From Roseibacillus ishigakijimensis (GTDB lineage: Bacteria > Verrucomicrobiota > Verrucomicrobiia > Verrucomicrobiales > Akkermansiaceae): a DNA stretch of 64,000 nt. The DNA lies in contig NZ_JAENIO010000005.1 of the NCBI RefSeq assembly GCF_016595415.1, positions 62,001 through 126,000 on the forward strand, written 5' to 3'. Shown here piece after piece: positions 10,103-18,937 of this stretch; the stretch's first letter is position 1; the number at the start of each line of letters is the position of its first letter. Below the pieces are notes generated by a model. That model was given only the letters and a program-made list of their open reading frames with translations. It was not told where the DNA came from and did not search any database. Made by a program: the position numbers and the translations under genes.

Positions 10103-10132
10103 GAGGCTGACGGGGGCGCAAAAGGCTCTGGT

Positions 10133-11602
10133 TCACTGCGCGAAGCGTTGTCGCAGATGGGCCAGATAGTCGCTCCCCTCGGTGGGGCGGCCGGTGGCGG
10201 TCGTCATGAGGTCTTGGGGCAGAAGGGTCGCCCCGCGGGCGTGGATAGTTTCCCGGAGCCAGGCGAGCAGGGGTTGGTAGTCGGCTTTTGCGAGGGCCGA
10301 GGCGATGGCGGGCTCTTGCCGCGCGGTGTGGAAGAGCTGCGCGGCATTGAGATTGCCCAGCGAGTAGGTGGGGAAGTAGCCCAGTCCGCCCATCGACCAA
10401 TGGATATCCTGCAGGCAGCCCTCGGCATCATTTTCCGGAGTCATGCCAAAGAGCTCGGTGAAGCGGGAGTTCCACGCCTCCGGCACATCCTTGACGGCCA
10501 ATTCGCCCCGGAGGAGTTGGCGCTCCAGCTCGAATCGGAGGAGAATGTGCAGATCGTAGGTTGCTTCGTCCGCTTCCACGCGCACGAAGGAGTATTGGGA
10601 GCGGTTGATGGCGGCGAGAAAGTCGTCTAGTGCGATAGCGCGCAAATGGGGGAAGCACTCTTGGGCGCGCGGCAGCCATTTTTCCCAGAAAGGGCGGGAG
10701 CGGCCGACGTGGTTTTCCCAGAGGCGCGACTGCGACTCATGAATGCCGAGTGAGACGGAATCGCCTGAAGGAAGGTGGGCTTCGCTGGCGGGCAGGCCTT
10801 GCTCGTAGAGGCCGTGGCCAGCCTCGTGGAGGACGCCGAAGAGCGAGGAGGCAAAGTCATTCTCATCGTAACGGGTCGTCAGGCGGACATCCTTCGGTCC
10901 CAAGGTGGTGCAGAAGGGGTGGGTGGTGGTGTCGATGCGGCCGGAGGTGAAGTCGAAGCCCAGCGATTTGGCGATTTCCCGATTGAGAGTTTGTTGTTTG
11001 TCGATGGGGGCGGGCCCATGGAGGAGGTCGCCGGGAATGTGTTGGGAAGAGGCCACCGCTTCGGCCGCCACCGCTACCAGGTCGTTGCGGAGAGAGTCGA
11101 AGAGAGTGACCACTTCCGTCGTGGTGGTTCCTCTTTCGTAACCGGCGAGGAGAGCCGTGTAGGGCTCGTCGGGGTAGCCCCAGCGATCGGCCTTCTCGCG
11201 GGCGATGGCCAGCAAGTTTTCCAAATGGGGGGCAAAGGCGTCGAAGTCGTTATCGCGCCGGGCCTTGGCCCACGCGGCCTTGGCGAGCGAAGAGGTCTCC
11301 GAATCCCGTTCCACCAGCTGCTGGGGAATGCGGGTGGTGCGCTCGAAGTGGTGGCGCAGTTCGCGGAGGTTGGCCGCTTGCTCCGGGAGAGCTTCTTCCT
11401 CGGCGGCTTCGAGAGCTCGGCGATAGTCGTCATTGCTACCGAGCTGGTGCACCTTGCCCGCAAGCAGGGAAAGCTGCGCCGCGCGGTGCGGCACCCCGTT
11501 TTCTGGGAGAAAGGTTTCCTGATCCCAGCCCAGAGTGGCGGCGGCGGTGGCGTAGAGATGTTTCTCGCGAAGAAGGGCAGAGAGCTGGTCAAAGGCGGAC
11601 AT
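10133..11602 (-). CDS. M32 family metallocarboxypeptidase (carboxypeptidase Taq type)
   Basis: This is a 489-residue cytoplasmic zinc carboxypeptidase. It shows the M32 pattern: ETFLPENGVPHRA near the N-terminus, HPF (228-230), DVRLTTRYDENDF (238-250) and the zinc site HEAGH (259-263), followed by GLYEQGL. It removes C-terminal residues from peptides in general turnover. It lies 74 bases downstream of ureB on the same strand, where ureC would be expected. It could be cotranscribed with the urea operon, although no functional link is known. Confidence 0.92.
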   Translation of the reverse strand: MSAFDQLSALLREKHLYATAAATLGWDQETFLPENGVPHRAAQLSLLAGKVHQLGSNDDYRRALEAAEEEALPEQAANLRELRHHFERTTRIPQQLVERDSETSSLAKAAWAKARRDNDFDAFAPHLENLLAIAREKADRWGYPDEPYTALLAGYERGTTTTEVVTLFDSLRNDLVAVAAEAVASSQHIPGDLLHGPAPIDKQQTLNREIAKSLGFDFTSGRIDTTTHPFCTTLGPKDVRLTTRYDENDFASSLFGVLHEAGHGLYEQGLPASEAHLPSGDSVSLGIHESQSRLWENHVGRSRPFWEKWLPRAQECFPHLRAIALDDFLAAINRSQYSFVRVEADEATYDLHILLRFELERQLLRGELAVKDVPEAWNSRFTELFGMTPENDAEGCLQDIHWSMGGLGYFPTYSLGNLNAAQLFHTARQEPAIASALAKADYQPLLAWLRETIHARGATLLPQDLMTTATGRPTEGSDYLAHLRQRFAQ

Positions 11603-11676
11603 GGCGAAACCCTAGCGGATGGGGGATCGTTTGGGTATTCCTTTTCCCTGTCAAATCAGGAGAAGCGGTTCGCTTG

Positions 11677-11985
11677 TTAGAGGGGGCCGTTGATCGCGCC
11701 TTGCAGGCCCCAGACCTCGCGCTCTCCGGCGAGGGCGACGAGTTCCACTTCTTTCTCGTCGCCGGGCTCGAAGCGGATAGCGGTGCCGGCCAGGATATTG
11801 AGCCGGAAGCCGCGCGCCTCCTCGCGGGGGAAGGCGAGTTTACTATTGACCTCGTAGAAATGAAAATGGCTGCCCACCTGGATGGGGCGGTCGCCGGTGT
11901 TGGCGACGACGAGGGTTTTGGTAGCCAAGCCCTCGTTGGCGGCGAGGGGTTCGCGGTCGGCGGGGATGATTTCTCCGGGTTTCAT
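11677..11985 (-). CDS. ureB: Urease subunit beta
   Basis: This is 102 residues, the normal size for a separate UreB. It opens with [19 protein letters not shown] and carries the conserved core [20 protein letters not shown] and the segment [17 protein letters not shown]. UreB is a structural subunit of nickel urease and forms the apoenzyme with UreA and the catalytic UreC. It starts 6 bases after ureA ends. It is the last urea gene here: no ureC, ureD, E, F or G lies downstream, so this locus cannot make active urease by itself. Confidence 0.95.
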   Translation of the reverse strand: MKPGEIIPADREPLAANEGLATKTLVVANTGDRPIQVGSHFHFYEVNSKLAFPREEARGFRLNILAGTAIRFEPGDEKEVELVALAGEREVWGLQGAINGPL

Positions 11986-11991
11986 GGACGC

Positions 11992-12294
11992 TTATTGCAC
12001 GGGGTTGTGAACGGTGACCAGTTTGGTGCCGTCGGGGAAGGTGGCTTCCACCTGGACCTCGTGGATCATCTCCGCGATGCCCTCCATCACGTCGTCGCGA
12101 CTCAGGATGCGGGTGCCTTCGTCCATCAGCTCGGCGACCGATTTGCCATCGCGGGCTCCCTCGATCACTTCGTAGGTGATGATGGCGACCGCTTCCGGAT
12201 AGTTCAGCTTGAGGCCTCGGGCCTGGCGGCGCCGCGCGAGGTCGGCGGCGACGACGATCATGAGTTTTTCGCGTTCGCGGGGAGTCAGGTGCAT
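11992..12294 (-). CDS. ureA: Urease subunit gamma
   Basis: This is 100 residues and full length. It begins [20 protein letters not shown] and has the conserved [20 protein letters not shown], the VAELMDEG segment and the C-terminal [20 protein letters not shown]. UreA packs against UreB and UreC in the urease trimer. The gene follows urtE by 6 bases and precedes ureB by 6, so it belongs to the same transcript as the urea transporter. Confidence 0.95.
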   Translation of the reverse strand: MHLTPREREKLMIVVAADLARRRQARGLKLNYPEAVAIITYEVIEGARDGKSVAELMDEGTRILSRDDVMEGIAEMIHEVQVEATFPDGTKLVTVHNPVQ

Positions 12295-12300
12295 GGCTCT

Positions 12301-13011
12301 TCAGACGCTGAGATACTGCGCCACAAGTTCGTCGGAGAGAAGGCTAATCTCGCCGCTTTCCACCACCGAGCCGCGCTCCATGATGCAGAAGTGATCGGAG
12401 ACCGATTTGGCGAAGTCGAGGTATTGCTCGACAAGGAGAATGGTCATGTTTCCCGCCTTTTTGAGGTAGATGATGGCGTCTTCGATCTGGTCGATGATGG
12501 AGGGTTGGATGCCCTCGGTGGGTTCGTCGAGAATGAGGAGGCTGGGATTGGTGAGGAGGGCGCGTCCGATGGCAAGTTGCTGTTGTTGGCCGCCGGAGAG
12601 GACCCCGCCTTTGCGTTCCCGCATCTCGGCCAGGACGGGAAAGAGTTCGAAGACTTCGTCGAGTCGATCGCGCGCGGCTTGGCCATGCACGCTGAGGCTG
12701 ACTTTGAGATTTTCCCAGATAGTGAGGTTGGGAAAAATGTCGCGCCCCTGGGGGACATAGCCGAGCCCGGCGCGGGCCCGTTTTTCGGTGTTCATCCCCT
12801 TGAGGGACTGTCCGTCGAAGGTGAGATCGCCTTCGCCGAGGGGAACGAGCCCCATGATGGCCTTGAGCGAGGTGGTCTTGCCCACCCCGTTGCGACCGAG
12901 GAGGGAGACCACCGAGTTGGCGGGGGCGGTGAAGGAGACTCCACGGAGGATGAGGGATTCGTCGTAGGAGACGTGGACGTTGTCGAGGGTGAGTTTGGCG
13001 GGTGCGCTCAT
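12301..13011 (-). CDS. urtE: Urea ABC transporter ATP-binding protein UrtE
   Basis: This is 236 residues, one of the two ATPases of the Urt high-affinity urea importer. Walker A is GRNGVGKTT, the signature LSGGQQQQLAIGRAL, and Walker B LLILDEPTEGIQPSI. The EGIQPSII stretch is typical of UrtE/LivF ATPases. The ATG overlaps the urtD stop by 4 bases (ATGA), suggesting translational coupling. UrtE versus LivF is decided by the adjacent ureA and ureB. Confidence 0.93.
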   Translation of the reverse strand: MSAPAKLTLDNVHVSYDESLILRGVSFTAPANSVVSLLGRNGVGKTTSLKAIMGLVPLGEGDLTFDGQSLKGMNTEKRARAGLGYVPQGRDIFPNLTIWENLKVSLSVHGQAARDRLDEVFELFPVLAEMRERKGGVLSGGQQQQLAIGRALLTNPSLLILDEPTEGIQPSIIDQIEDAIIYLKKAGNMTILLVEQYLDFAKSVSDHFCIMERGSVVESGEISLLSDELVAQYLSV

Positions 13012-13799
13012 GCGGCTTCGGTGTGTTTTTGGCGTCCGAGATAGACTTCTTTGACGGTGGGATCGTTGGCTACCTGGTCGAAGGAGCCTTCCTTGAGGAC
13101 GTGGCCCTGGTGAAGGACGGTCACTTTGCGGGCGATTTGACGGACGAACTCCATATCGTGCTCCACGACGACGACGCTGTGTTTTCCTTCCAGGCTGAGG
13201 AGGAGTTCGCCGGTGCGCTCGGTCTCGTCGTCACTCATCCCGGCGGCAGGTTCGTCGACGAGGAGGATGCGCGGTTTTTGGGCCAGCAACATCCCGATTT
13301 CGAGCCATTGCTTTTGCCCGTGGGAAAGACTGCCCGCCAGCTCGTCCTGGCGGTCAGCGAGCCGGATGGTCTCGAGCACTTCTTCGATGGCATCGCGGTC
13401 TTCTTGGGTTTCATGGTAAAAAATGGCCTTCAAGACACTGCGGTCGCGGTTGAGCGAGAGGAGGATGTTCTCGCGCACGGTGTGCTGGGTGAAGACGCTG
13501 GGGGTTTGGAATTTGCGGGAAATGCCAAGGCGATTGATCTGGTATTCGCGGAGCTTGGTGAGGTCGAGGTCGTGGCCGTCGGCCTGGTGAAAGGTCAGGG
13601 TGCCTTCATCGGGGCGGGTGCGCCCGGTGATGAGGTCCATGAAGGTGCTTTTGCCCGCGCCATTGGGGCCAATGACGGTGCGCAGTTCGCCTTCCCCGAG
13701 GTAAAAGTTGAGGTCGTTGATGGCCTTGAAGCCATCGAAGGATTTGTTCACTCCCTCCACGGAGAGCGTGAGGTCGGTGTCGCGATAGAGAACGGCCAT
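13008..13799 (-). CDS. urtD: Urea ABC transporter ATP-binding protein UrtD
   Basis: This is 263 residues, the second ATPase of the importer. Walker A is GPNGAGKST, the UrtD/LivG-specific region ISRKFQTPSVF follows, the signature is LSHGQKQWLEIGMLLAQKP, and Walker B is RILLVDEPAAGM. The C-terminus ends ...TVKEVYLGRQKHTEAA, close to the usual VYLG end of UrtD. Its ATG shares one base with the urtC stop (TGATG), and its stop overlaps urtE. Confidence 0.94.
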   Translation of the reverse strand: MAVLYRDTDLTLSVEGVNKSFDGFKAINDLNFYLGEGELRTVIGPNGAGKSTFMDLITGRTRPDEGTLTFHQADGHDLDLTKLREYQINRLGISRKFQTPSVFTQHTVRENILLSLNRDRSVLKAIFYHETQEDRDAIEEVLETIRLADRQDELAGSLSHGQKQWLEIGMLLAQKPRILLVDEPAAGMSDDETERTGELLLSLEGKHSVVVVEHDMEFVRQIARKVTVLHQGHVLKEGSFDQVANDPTVKEVYLGRQKHTEAA

Positions 13800-14935
13800 C
13801 AGTTATTTTCTACGAGGGTTTTGGAGTCGGAGTGGGCGGCCCGGTAGGATTTCACATAGCCCACCACCTTGTGATAGAGGCCGACGATGCCATCGGGCAT
13901 GAAGAGGACCACCACCACGAAGAGGAGACCGAGGATGATGAGCCAGTATTCCGGGAAGGCCCGGGTGCTCCAGCTTTTGAGGAGGCTCACCAGAATGGCA
14001 CCGATGACGGGACCGAACTTGGTGCCGCGTCCTCCCACGGCGACCCAGACCACAATGTCGAGGCCTTTGGAAGGCTTCATTTCCTCGGGATTGATGATTC
14101 CGGCCTGGGGGACGTAGAGAGCGCCCGCGAGACCGGCGATGATGGCGCTGAGGACGAAGATGAAGACCTTGTAATGGGTCGAGGAATAGCCCGAGAAACG
14201 CACGCGGTTTTCAGAGTCGCGAATGGCGCGCTGCACTTGGCCGAACTTGGTCTTCAGGAGCCAGGAAAGCCCCCAGTAGACGGCGAGGAGGAGCACGCCG
14301 GAGGCGATGAAGAGGGCCCGGGTGGTGCTGTCGTCACGGATGTCGGCTCCGAAGATGAACTTGAAGTCGGTGAAGCCGTTGTTCCCGCCGAAGGTGAAGT
14401 CGTTGCGGAAAAACATCAGGGTGGCGGCGTAGGTGAGGGCCTGCGTCAGGATGGAGAAGTAGACGCCCTTGATGCGGGAGCGGAAGGCGAGGGTCCCGAA
14501 GATGAAGGCGACCAGGCCGGGCACGACCATGGCGGCGAAAATGGCGAACCAGGGATTGTAGAAGGGCTTCCAGTGCAGGGGCAACTCCTTGTAGCCGAGG
14601 AAGACCATGAAGTCGGGGAGGGTGCTTTGGTAGGACCCGAGTTCCCCGATCATGAGCATGAGATACATCCCGAAGGCATAGCCGCCGAGGGCGAAGAAGA
14701 GGCATTGCCCGAGGCAGAGGAGCCCGGTGTAGCCCCAGAGCATGTTCAAGCTCATGGCCAGCACCGCGTAGCAGAGATATTTGCCCCAGACCCCGAGTTG
14801 GAAGCTGGAGAGCACTCCCATTCCATTGAGGATGGGGAAGGCGGCGATGAAGACGGCGAGAAGCGCAAAGGTGATCCATTCCCCCCGGTTGTTGAAGGGT
14901 CTGGCCAGATTGGAAAAAGGTGAGCTGGCGTTCAT
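13799..14935 (-). CDS. urtC: Urea ABC transporter permease UrtC
   Basis: This is a 378-residue inner-membrane permease of the branched-chain amino acid/urea family with about ten hydrophobic segments. Family landmarks include [21 protein letters not shown], the loop around the GGNNGFTDF motif, and near the C-terminus [20 protein letters not shown], where the EAA-like loop contacts the ATPases. It pairs with UrtB to form the channel. It follows urtB by 6 bases. Confidence 0.94.
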   Translation of the reverse strand: MNASSPFSNLARPFNNRGEWITFALLAVFIAAFPILNGMGVLSSFQLGVWGKYLCYAVLAMSLNMLWGYTGLLCLGQCLFFALGGYAFGMYLMLMIGELGSYQSTLPDFMVFLGYKELPLHWKPFYNPWFAIFAAMVVPGLVAFIFGTLAFRSRIKGVYFSILTQALTYAATLMFFRNDFTFGGNNGFTDFKFIFGADIRDDSTTRALFIASGVLLLAVYWGLSWLLKTKFGQVQRAIRDSENRVRFSGYSSTHYKVFIFVLSAIIAGLAGALYVPQAGIINPEEMKPSKGLDIVVWVAVGGRGTKFGPVIGAILVSLLKSWSTRAFPEYWLIILGLLFVVVVLFMPDGIVGLYHKVVGYVKSYRAAHSDSKTLVENN

Positions 14936-14941
14936 GGTTTG

Positions 14942-16564
14942 TTAGTCTTCGAGGCTGCGGGAACGGGCCGGGAAGATTCCTCCGGGCTTGAATTGAAGGA
15001 AAAGGATGATGCCGAGGAGGACGGTGATTTTGCCCATCACCGGGCCGAAGAGGGGCTGGAGGCCCTGGTCCACCACTCCGATGCCGAGCGAGGAGATGGC
15101 GGCTCCGAAGAGATTGCCGACTCCTCCCACCACGACCACCATGAAGCTATCCACGATGTAGGTTTGTCCCATGGAGGGGCCCACGTTGCCGATTTGGGAG
15201 AGAAAGGCTCCCGCCAATCCGGCGAGACCGGATCCGAAGGCAAAGGTGAGCATGTTGACGCGGGCGGAAGAGACCCCCAGGCAGGAAGACATCTGGCGAT
15301 TCTGCATGGTGGCGCGCACATGCAGACCCCAGTTGGTTTTGGTCAGCAAAAGCCAAGTCACGACCACCACAAGCGCGGCGAAGATAATGAGGGAAATACG
15401 GTTGTAAGAGAGGGAGATGCCCCAGAGCTCGTAACTGCCCGAGAGCCAGCCGGGGGAGGCCACCGCGACATTGGCGGCTCCGAACTTGAGGCGGAAGACC
15501 TGCTGGAGAATCATGGAAACACCCCAGGTGGCGAGGAGGGATTCCAAGGGGCGTTTGTAGAGAAATTGGATGAGGCCTTTCTCGAGGCCGGCCCCCACGA
15601 GGGCGGAAGCGAGGAAGGCGATGGGCAGGGCAATGATGAAATACCACTGGAAAGCCGCCGAATCGGGGCCGTATTGGGTGAGAAAGAAATTCTGCACCAG
15701 ATAGGTGGTGTAGCCACCGATAGCGATGAACTCGCCGTGGGCCATGTTGATGACGCCCATTTGGCCAAAGGTGATGGCCAGACCGTAGGCCACGAGGAGG
15801 AGAACGGAGCCTGTGCTGAGGCCGCGCACCAGGGTGCCGGCGATCTCGACAATTTTCTGGTGGTCGTCGATTTTGCGGAGGGCGGTGGTGATGGCGGCTT
15901 CAAAGTCGGCGAGATTGTCGGGAGCGGTCTCCTGTTTCTCGCTGAGCAGTTTTTCAAGAAAGTCGCGGGCGGGGTAGCTCTTCATTTCTCCGAGCTTGCT
16001 CACCGCCGCCAGTTGTTCGTCGGGGGTGCCATTCTTGAGCTCGGAAATCCACAGGGCTTCTTGGAAGGCCTTTTTGACTTTCTTGTCTTCCTGCTTGGGA
16101 GTGAGCTCCCGCAGATCGGGCAGGTATTCTTCGTTTTGGCTGAGGCCGAGCTTTTCGGCGGCGGCGATGCGCTTGTTGAGATCAGGCGAGCGCAGGTCGA
16201 GGACATCGACGATGCGTTTGAGAGTTTTGCGCAGACTGCGGCTGGCGCGGGAGATTTTGACCTCTTCCGAAGCGGTCGCGGCTTTGCCGGTCAAAAGGTC
16301 GACGTAGGAGTCTTCGCTTGTTTCGAGGAGAACGCGGGGTCCGGCAGGAGTCTCGTCAATGCTGACCTTGCCCAGGCGCCAGGCTTCCACGACCTCGCCG
16401 ATGATGGGTTCGCCGCGTTCCCGCAATTCGGCGATGGCTTGCTCCTGGGCGTCGTCCTCAAGGAGGATGACTTGGGAGAGAATCTTGCGGGTCGAGAGTT
16501 CGTCCTGGGCGGATAAAGAAGAGAGGCACAGGAAGAATGGCAGGAGATAGAGTAAAGTTCTCAA
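14942..16564 (-). CDS. urtB: Urea ABC transporter permease UrtB (long form)
   Basis: This is 540 residues. After a signal peptide (MRTLLYLLPFFLCLSSLSAQ) comes an extracytoplasmic region of about 220 residues. The region contains ELRERGEPIIGEVVEAWRLG and HEAT-like helical repeats. The permease domain follows (about 245-540), with VINMAHGEFIAIGGYTTYLV and VVVVGGVGNLFGAAISSLGI. The long N-terminal domain occurs in many proteobacterial UrtB proteins and is absent from the shorter LivH-like form, so this is not a new fusion. A 143-base gap with a strong hairpin separates it from urtA. Confidence 0.93.
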   Translation of the reverse strand: MRTLLYLLPFFLCLSSLSAQDELSTRKILSQVILLEDDAQEQAIAELRERGEPIIGEVVEAWRLGKVSIDETPAGPRVLLETSEDSYVDLLTGKAATASEEVKISRASRSLRKTLKRIVDVLDLRSPDLNKRIAAAEKLGLSQNEEYLPDLRELTPKQEDKKVKKAFQEALWISELKNGTPDEQLAAVSKLGEMKSYPARDFLEKLLSEKQETAPDNLADFEAAITTALRKIDDHQKIVEIAGTLVRGLSTGSVLLLVAYGLAITFGQMGVINMAHGEFIAIGGYTTYLVQNFFLTQYGPDSAAFQWYFIIALPIAFLASALVGAGLEKGLIQFLYKRPLESLLATWGVSMILQQVFRLKFGAANVAVASPGWLSGSYELWGISLSYNRISLIIFAALVVVVTWLLLTKTNWGLHVRATMQNRQMSSCLGVSSARVNMLTFAFGSGLAGLAGAFLSQIGNVGPSMGQTYIVDSFMVVVVGGVGNLFGAAISSLGIGVVDQGLQPLFGPVMGKITVLLGIILFLQFKPGGIFPARSRSLED

Positions 16565-16608
16565 TGTGGCAAAGAGTTGGGCGAGAGCCAGGTTGTTGGG
16601 AGAGGAAA

Positions 16609-16643
16609 GGATGCCCCCGCCAAGGGGATTGACGGAGGCATCC
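16609..16643 (-). terminator. Intra-operon hairpin between urtA and urtB
   Basis: GGATGCCCCC (16609-16618) pairs with GGAGGCATCC (16634-16643) with one mismatch. Read on the minus strand, the stem is followed by TTTCCTCTCC, a weak T-rich stretch. It lies 65 bases after the urtA stop. A partial terminator or 3'-end stabiliser here would give more UrtA than membrane components, as is common in binding-protein operons. Confidence 0.55.
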
Positions 16644-16707
16644 TCATAGTCAGCAACTCAACCAAAGGAAGAGTGAGGGGGTGGGCCTTCCAGACAGAAG
16701 AGGGTTC

Positions 16708-17955
16708 TTATTCGGAGAAGGTGCCTTTGAGGAAGGGCTCTCCTTCCACATTCTCAATGGAGTCGATGACCAGGAACTGGCCTGTCTCCAGAGTTTCGCC
16801 GATGTAGACGTTTTTGGTCAGGTGGTGATTCTCCTGCGAGGTCACCGTGCCGCCGGGGCCATCGAAGCTGACGCCTTCTTTGAGGGCTGCCATCACTTTC
16901 TTGGGGTCAAAGCTCTCGGCTTTCTCAACGGCAGCTTTCCAGAGGTAAACGCCGTTGTAGGAGAGGACCATGGGCGAGCAGGTGACGCGGTCGTCCTTGA
17001 CGATTCCCGGCACGTCGGTTTCCTTCAGCCAGGCTTGGAAGTCCGCTTTGAACTTCTCGTTGGCCGGGGTGTCGAGGGACATGAAGTAGGTCCAGCAGCC
17101 AAGGTGGCCGACGAGGTCCTTGGCGGGCAGGGAGCGGAATTCGTCCTCGGAAAGGGAGAAGGAGACCACCGGGCAATCTTCGGAGGTGAGACCGGAGGCC
17201 GCGAATTCTTTGAAGAAGGGCACATTGGCATCCCCGTTGATGGTGTTGATGACACAGGCATCGCCAGAGGCCGCGAACTTCTTGATGTCAGCTACGATTT
17301 GTTGGAAATCGCTGTGCCCGAAGGGAGTGTAGTTTCCGGCGGAAATGACCTCGCCATCGGCATCCTTGCGTAAACCACCTCCGATGTTCTCCACCGGAAT
17401 GCCCTTCGACTGAAGGTATTCAAAGAGAACCAGGTTGGTGGTCTGGGGATAAACGTAGTCGGTGCCGATGAGATAAAACTTCTCGTAACCCTCCTCGAGG
17501 AGGAAGTCGACCGCAGGAATGGCCTGCTGGTTGACGGCCTCGGCGGTGTAGAAAATGTTCGGCGACATTTCTTCGCCCTCGTATTGCACGGGGTAAAAGA
17601 GGAGGCCGTTGTATTTCTCGTAAACCGGCAAGACCGACTTGCGCGAGACGGAGGTCCAGCAGCCGAAGGTGACCGCGACTTCATCCTGGGCGAGAAGCTG
17701 TTCCGCTTTTTCCGCGAAGAGCGGCCAGTCGGAGGCTCCGTCGACGACTACGGGTTCGATTTTCTTGCCCATCACGCCTCCGGCTTCGTTGATTTCGTCG
17801 AAGGTGAAGAGGAGAATGTCGCGCAGCGAGGTCTCCGAGATGGCCATCGTGCCGCTCAGGGAGTGAAGGACGCCGACTTTGACCGAGTCCTCGGCAAGGG
17901 CCATACCCGCCAGAGCGAGACTGGCGGAGGCAATGGTTTTGTTAAGGAGATTCAT
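16708..17955 (-). CDS. urtA: Urea-binding periplasmic protein UrtA
   Basis: This is 415 residues with a signal peptide ending [10 protein letters not shown]. The mature N-terminus [20 protein letters not shown] is diagnostic of UrtA and of the amide-binding AmiC/FmdD group. Other landmarks are [31 protein letters not shown] and [14 protein letters not shown]. It binds urea in the periplasm and delivers it to UrtBC. Placement with urtBCDE and ureAB favours urea over short amides. It starts 29 bases after the porin-like gene. Confidence 0.95.
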   Translation of the reverse strand: MNLLNKTIASASLALAGMALAEDSVKVGVLHSLSGTMAISETSLRDILLFTFDEINEAGGVMGKKIEPVVVDGASDWPLFAEKAEQLLAQDEVAVTFGCWTSVSRKSVLPVYEKYNGLLFYPVQYEGEEMSPNIFYTAEAVNQQAIPAVDFLLEEGYEKFYLIGTDYVYPQTTNLVLFEYLQSKGIPVENIGGGLRKDADGEVISAGNYTPFGHSDFQQIVADIKKFAASGDACVINTINGDANVPFFKEFAASGLTSEDCPVVSFSLSEDEFRSLPAKDLVGHLGCWTYFMSLDTPANEKFKADFQAWLKETDVPGIVKDDRVTCSPMVLSYNGVYLWKAAVEKAESFDPKKVMAALKEGVSFDGPGGTVTSQENHHLTKNVYIGETLETGQFLVIDSIENVEGEPFLKGTFSE

Positions 17956-17984
17956 GTAGAATGGAAGTGGCTAGGAGTTGCTTG

Positions 17985-18716
17985 TTAGAAGCTGAAAGAG
18001 ATGCCTGAGCCGAAGGTCAAGAAGTCATCTTCTGAGTTGCCGATCACGTCTTCGTCAGTGAAGTAATAAGTCAAGCTTCCGTAAACGGCCACGGTGTCGG
18101 TGAGGGCATAGGTCAGGCTGGCACCCAAGGTGGCGTAGCCGAATCCGGAATCCTCGGTATGGAATTCAGTGGCGGCGAAGGCGACCGAGGAGGAGAGGCC
18201 AAGGGCGACTTTCTCACTCAGGGCGAATTCGTGGCTGATTTCCCCAACGAGGAACGTTCCCTCTTCCCCTCCGCTCGCACCTGCCCCCAGACGCTGGTGA
18301 ACAGTGAAGGAAGGATTGAGGAAGGTGTTCAGGCTCAATCCGAGGTCGAGAATTTCTTCCGAGGTGCCACCGTATTGCCAGTTCTGGAAAGTCGCGCTCA
18401 CCGAACCAAAGCCCAAGTCGTAGCTGGCCCCGAACCAGACATCGGTCTCGACGGCCTCGAAGGAACCGGTCTGGTTATTCACATCCATCCATACCCCGGC
18501 ATTGAGGGTCACTCCTTCGCAGAGCACGTAGTCAACGCTAAGGGAGGGGTTGAAGATGAAGTCGGGTTCATCACTTTCGCCCCAAACATTGAAACCATAA
18601 GAAACGAAGTGAGAGTTCGCGTCCAGGGCGAGGGTGGCAGATAAGTCTCCGACTTCCGCTTGAGAGGTCTGAGAGATAGCGAATGAAAGCGCAAAGATGC
18701 TAATGGTCTTTTTCAT
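17985..18716 (-). CDS. Porin-like outer-membrane beta-barrel protein, first gene of the urea operon
   Basis: This is 243 residues. The start is placed at the ATG at 18716 because it opens a good signal peptide (MKKTISIFALSFAISQTSQA). The frame extends upstream, but that part lies across the promoter. The mature protein has alternating amphipathic strands and aromatic girdle residues, and it ends in phenylalanine (GSGISFSF), the classic outer-membrane insertion signal. The pattern suits the TorF-type putative porins. Its position directly ahead of urtA, behind a sigma-54 promoter, suggests it lets urea or amides cross the outer membrane. That role is inferred. Confidence 0.75.
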   Translation of the reverse strand: MKKTISIFALSFAISQTSQAEVGDLSATLALDANSHFVSYGFNVWGESDEPDFIFNPSLSVDYVLCEGVTLNAGVWMDVNNQTGSFEAVETDVWFGASYDLGFGSVSATFQNWQYGGTSEEILDLGLSLNTFLNPSFTVHQRLGAGASGGEEGTFLVGEISHEFALSEKVALGLSSSVAFAATEFHTEDSGFGYATLGASLTYALTDTVAVYGSLTYYFTDEDVIGNSEDDFLTFGSGISFSF

Positions 18717-18760
18717 CGTGTGTTTTGGCAATTCCGGATATCCCGGTTGTGCAGAGCAAT

Positions 18761-18777
18761 TGCATCTACTGTGCCAA
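18761..18777 (-). promoter_or_regulatory. Sigma-54 promoter of the porin-urt-ure operon
   Basis: The minus strand reads TTGGCACAGTAGATGCA. The invariant GG (18775-18774) and GC (18763-18762) are separated by exactly 10 bases. The -24 half TTGGCAC is perfect and the -12 half ATGCA differs at one position. The predicted transcript start is near 18750, leaving about 34 bases before the porin ATG. This fits nitrogen control through an NtrC-type activator. No clear NtrC palindrome was found just upstream; that stretch (18783-18937) is AT-rich and has no gene. Confidence 0.8.
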
Positions 18778-18937
18778 CACAATGAGTAGGTTTTTCTCTC
18801 GTTGTAATCTATTGTTTTTTAGAGGTATTAATCTTTTCTGAATAGCTAGATAAAGTCTATATTGTAAAATATAAATGATAAATCTGAAGGCCCTTTTTCG
18901 ATAGTGCCTGTGTGTTCTCAGGCGGGTCCGGAGCAGG

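Noticed and set aside
11674-16516. Long plus-strand frames (456, 363 and 525 codons) opposite urtBCDE and ureAB
   Set aside because: They mirror the urea operon in the complementary frame, show low-complexity composition and have no recognisable motifs.
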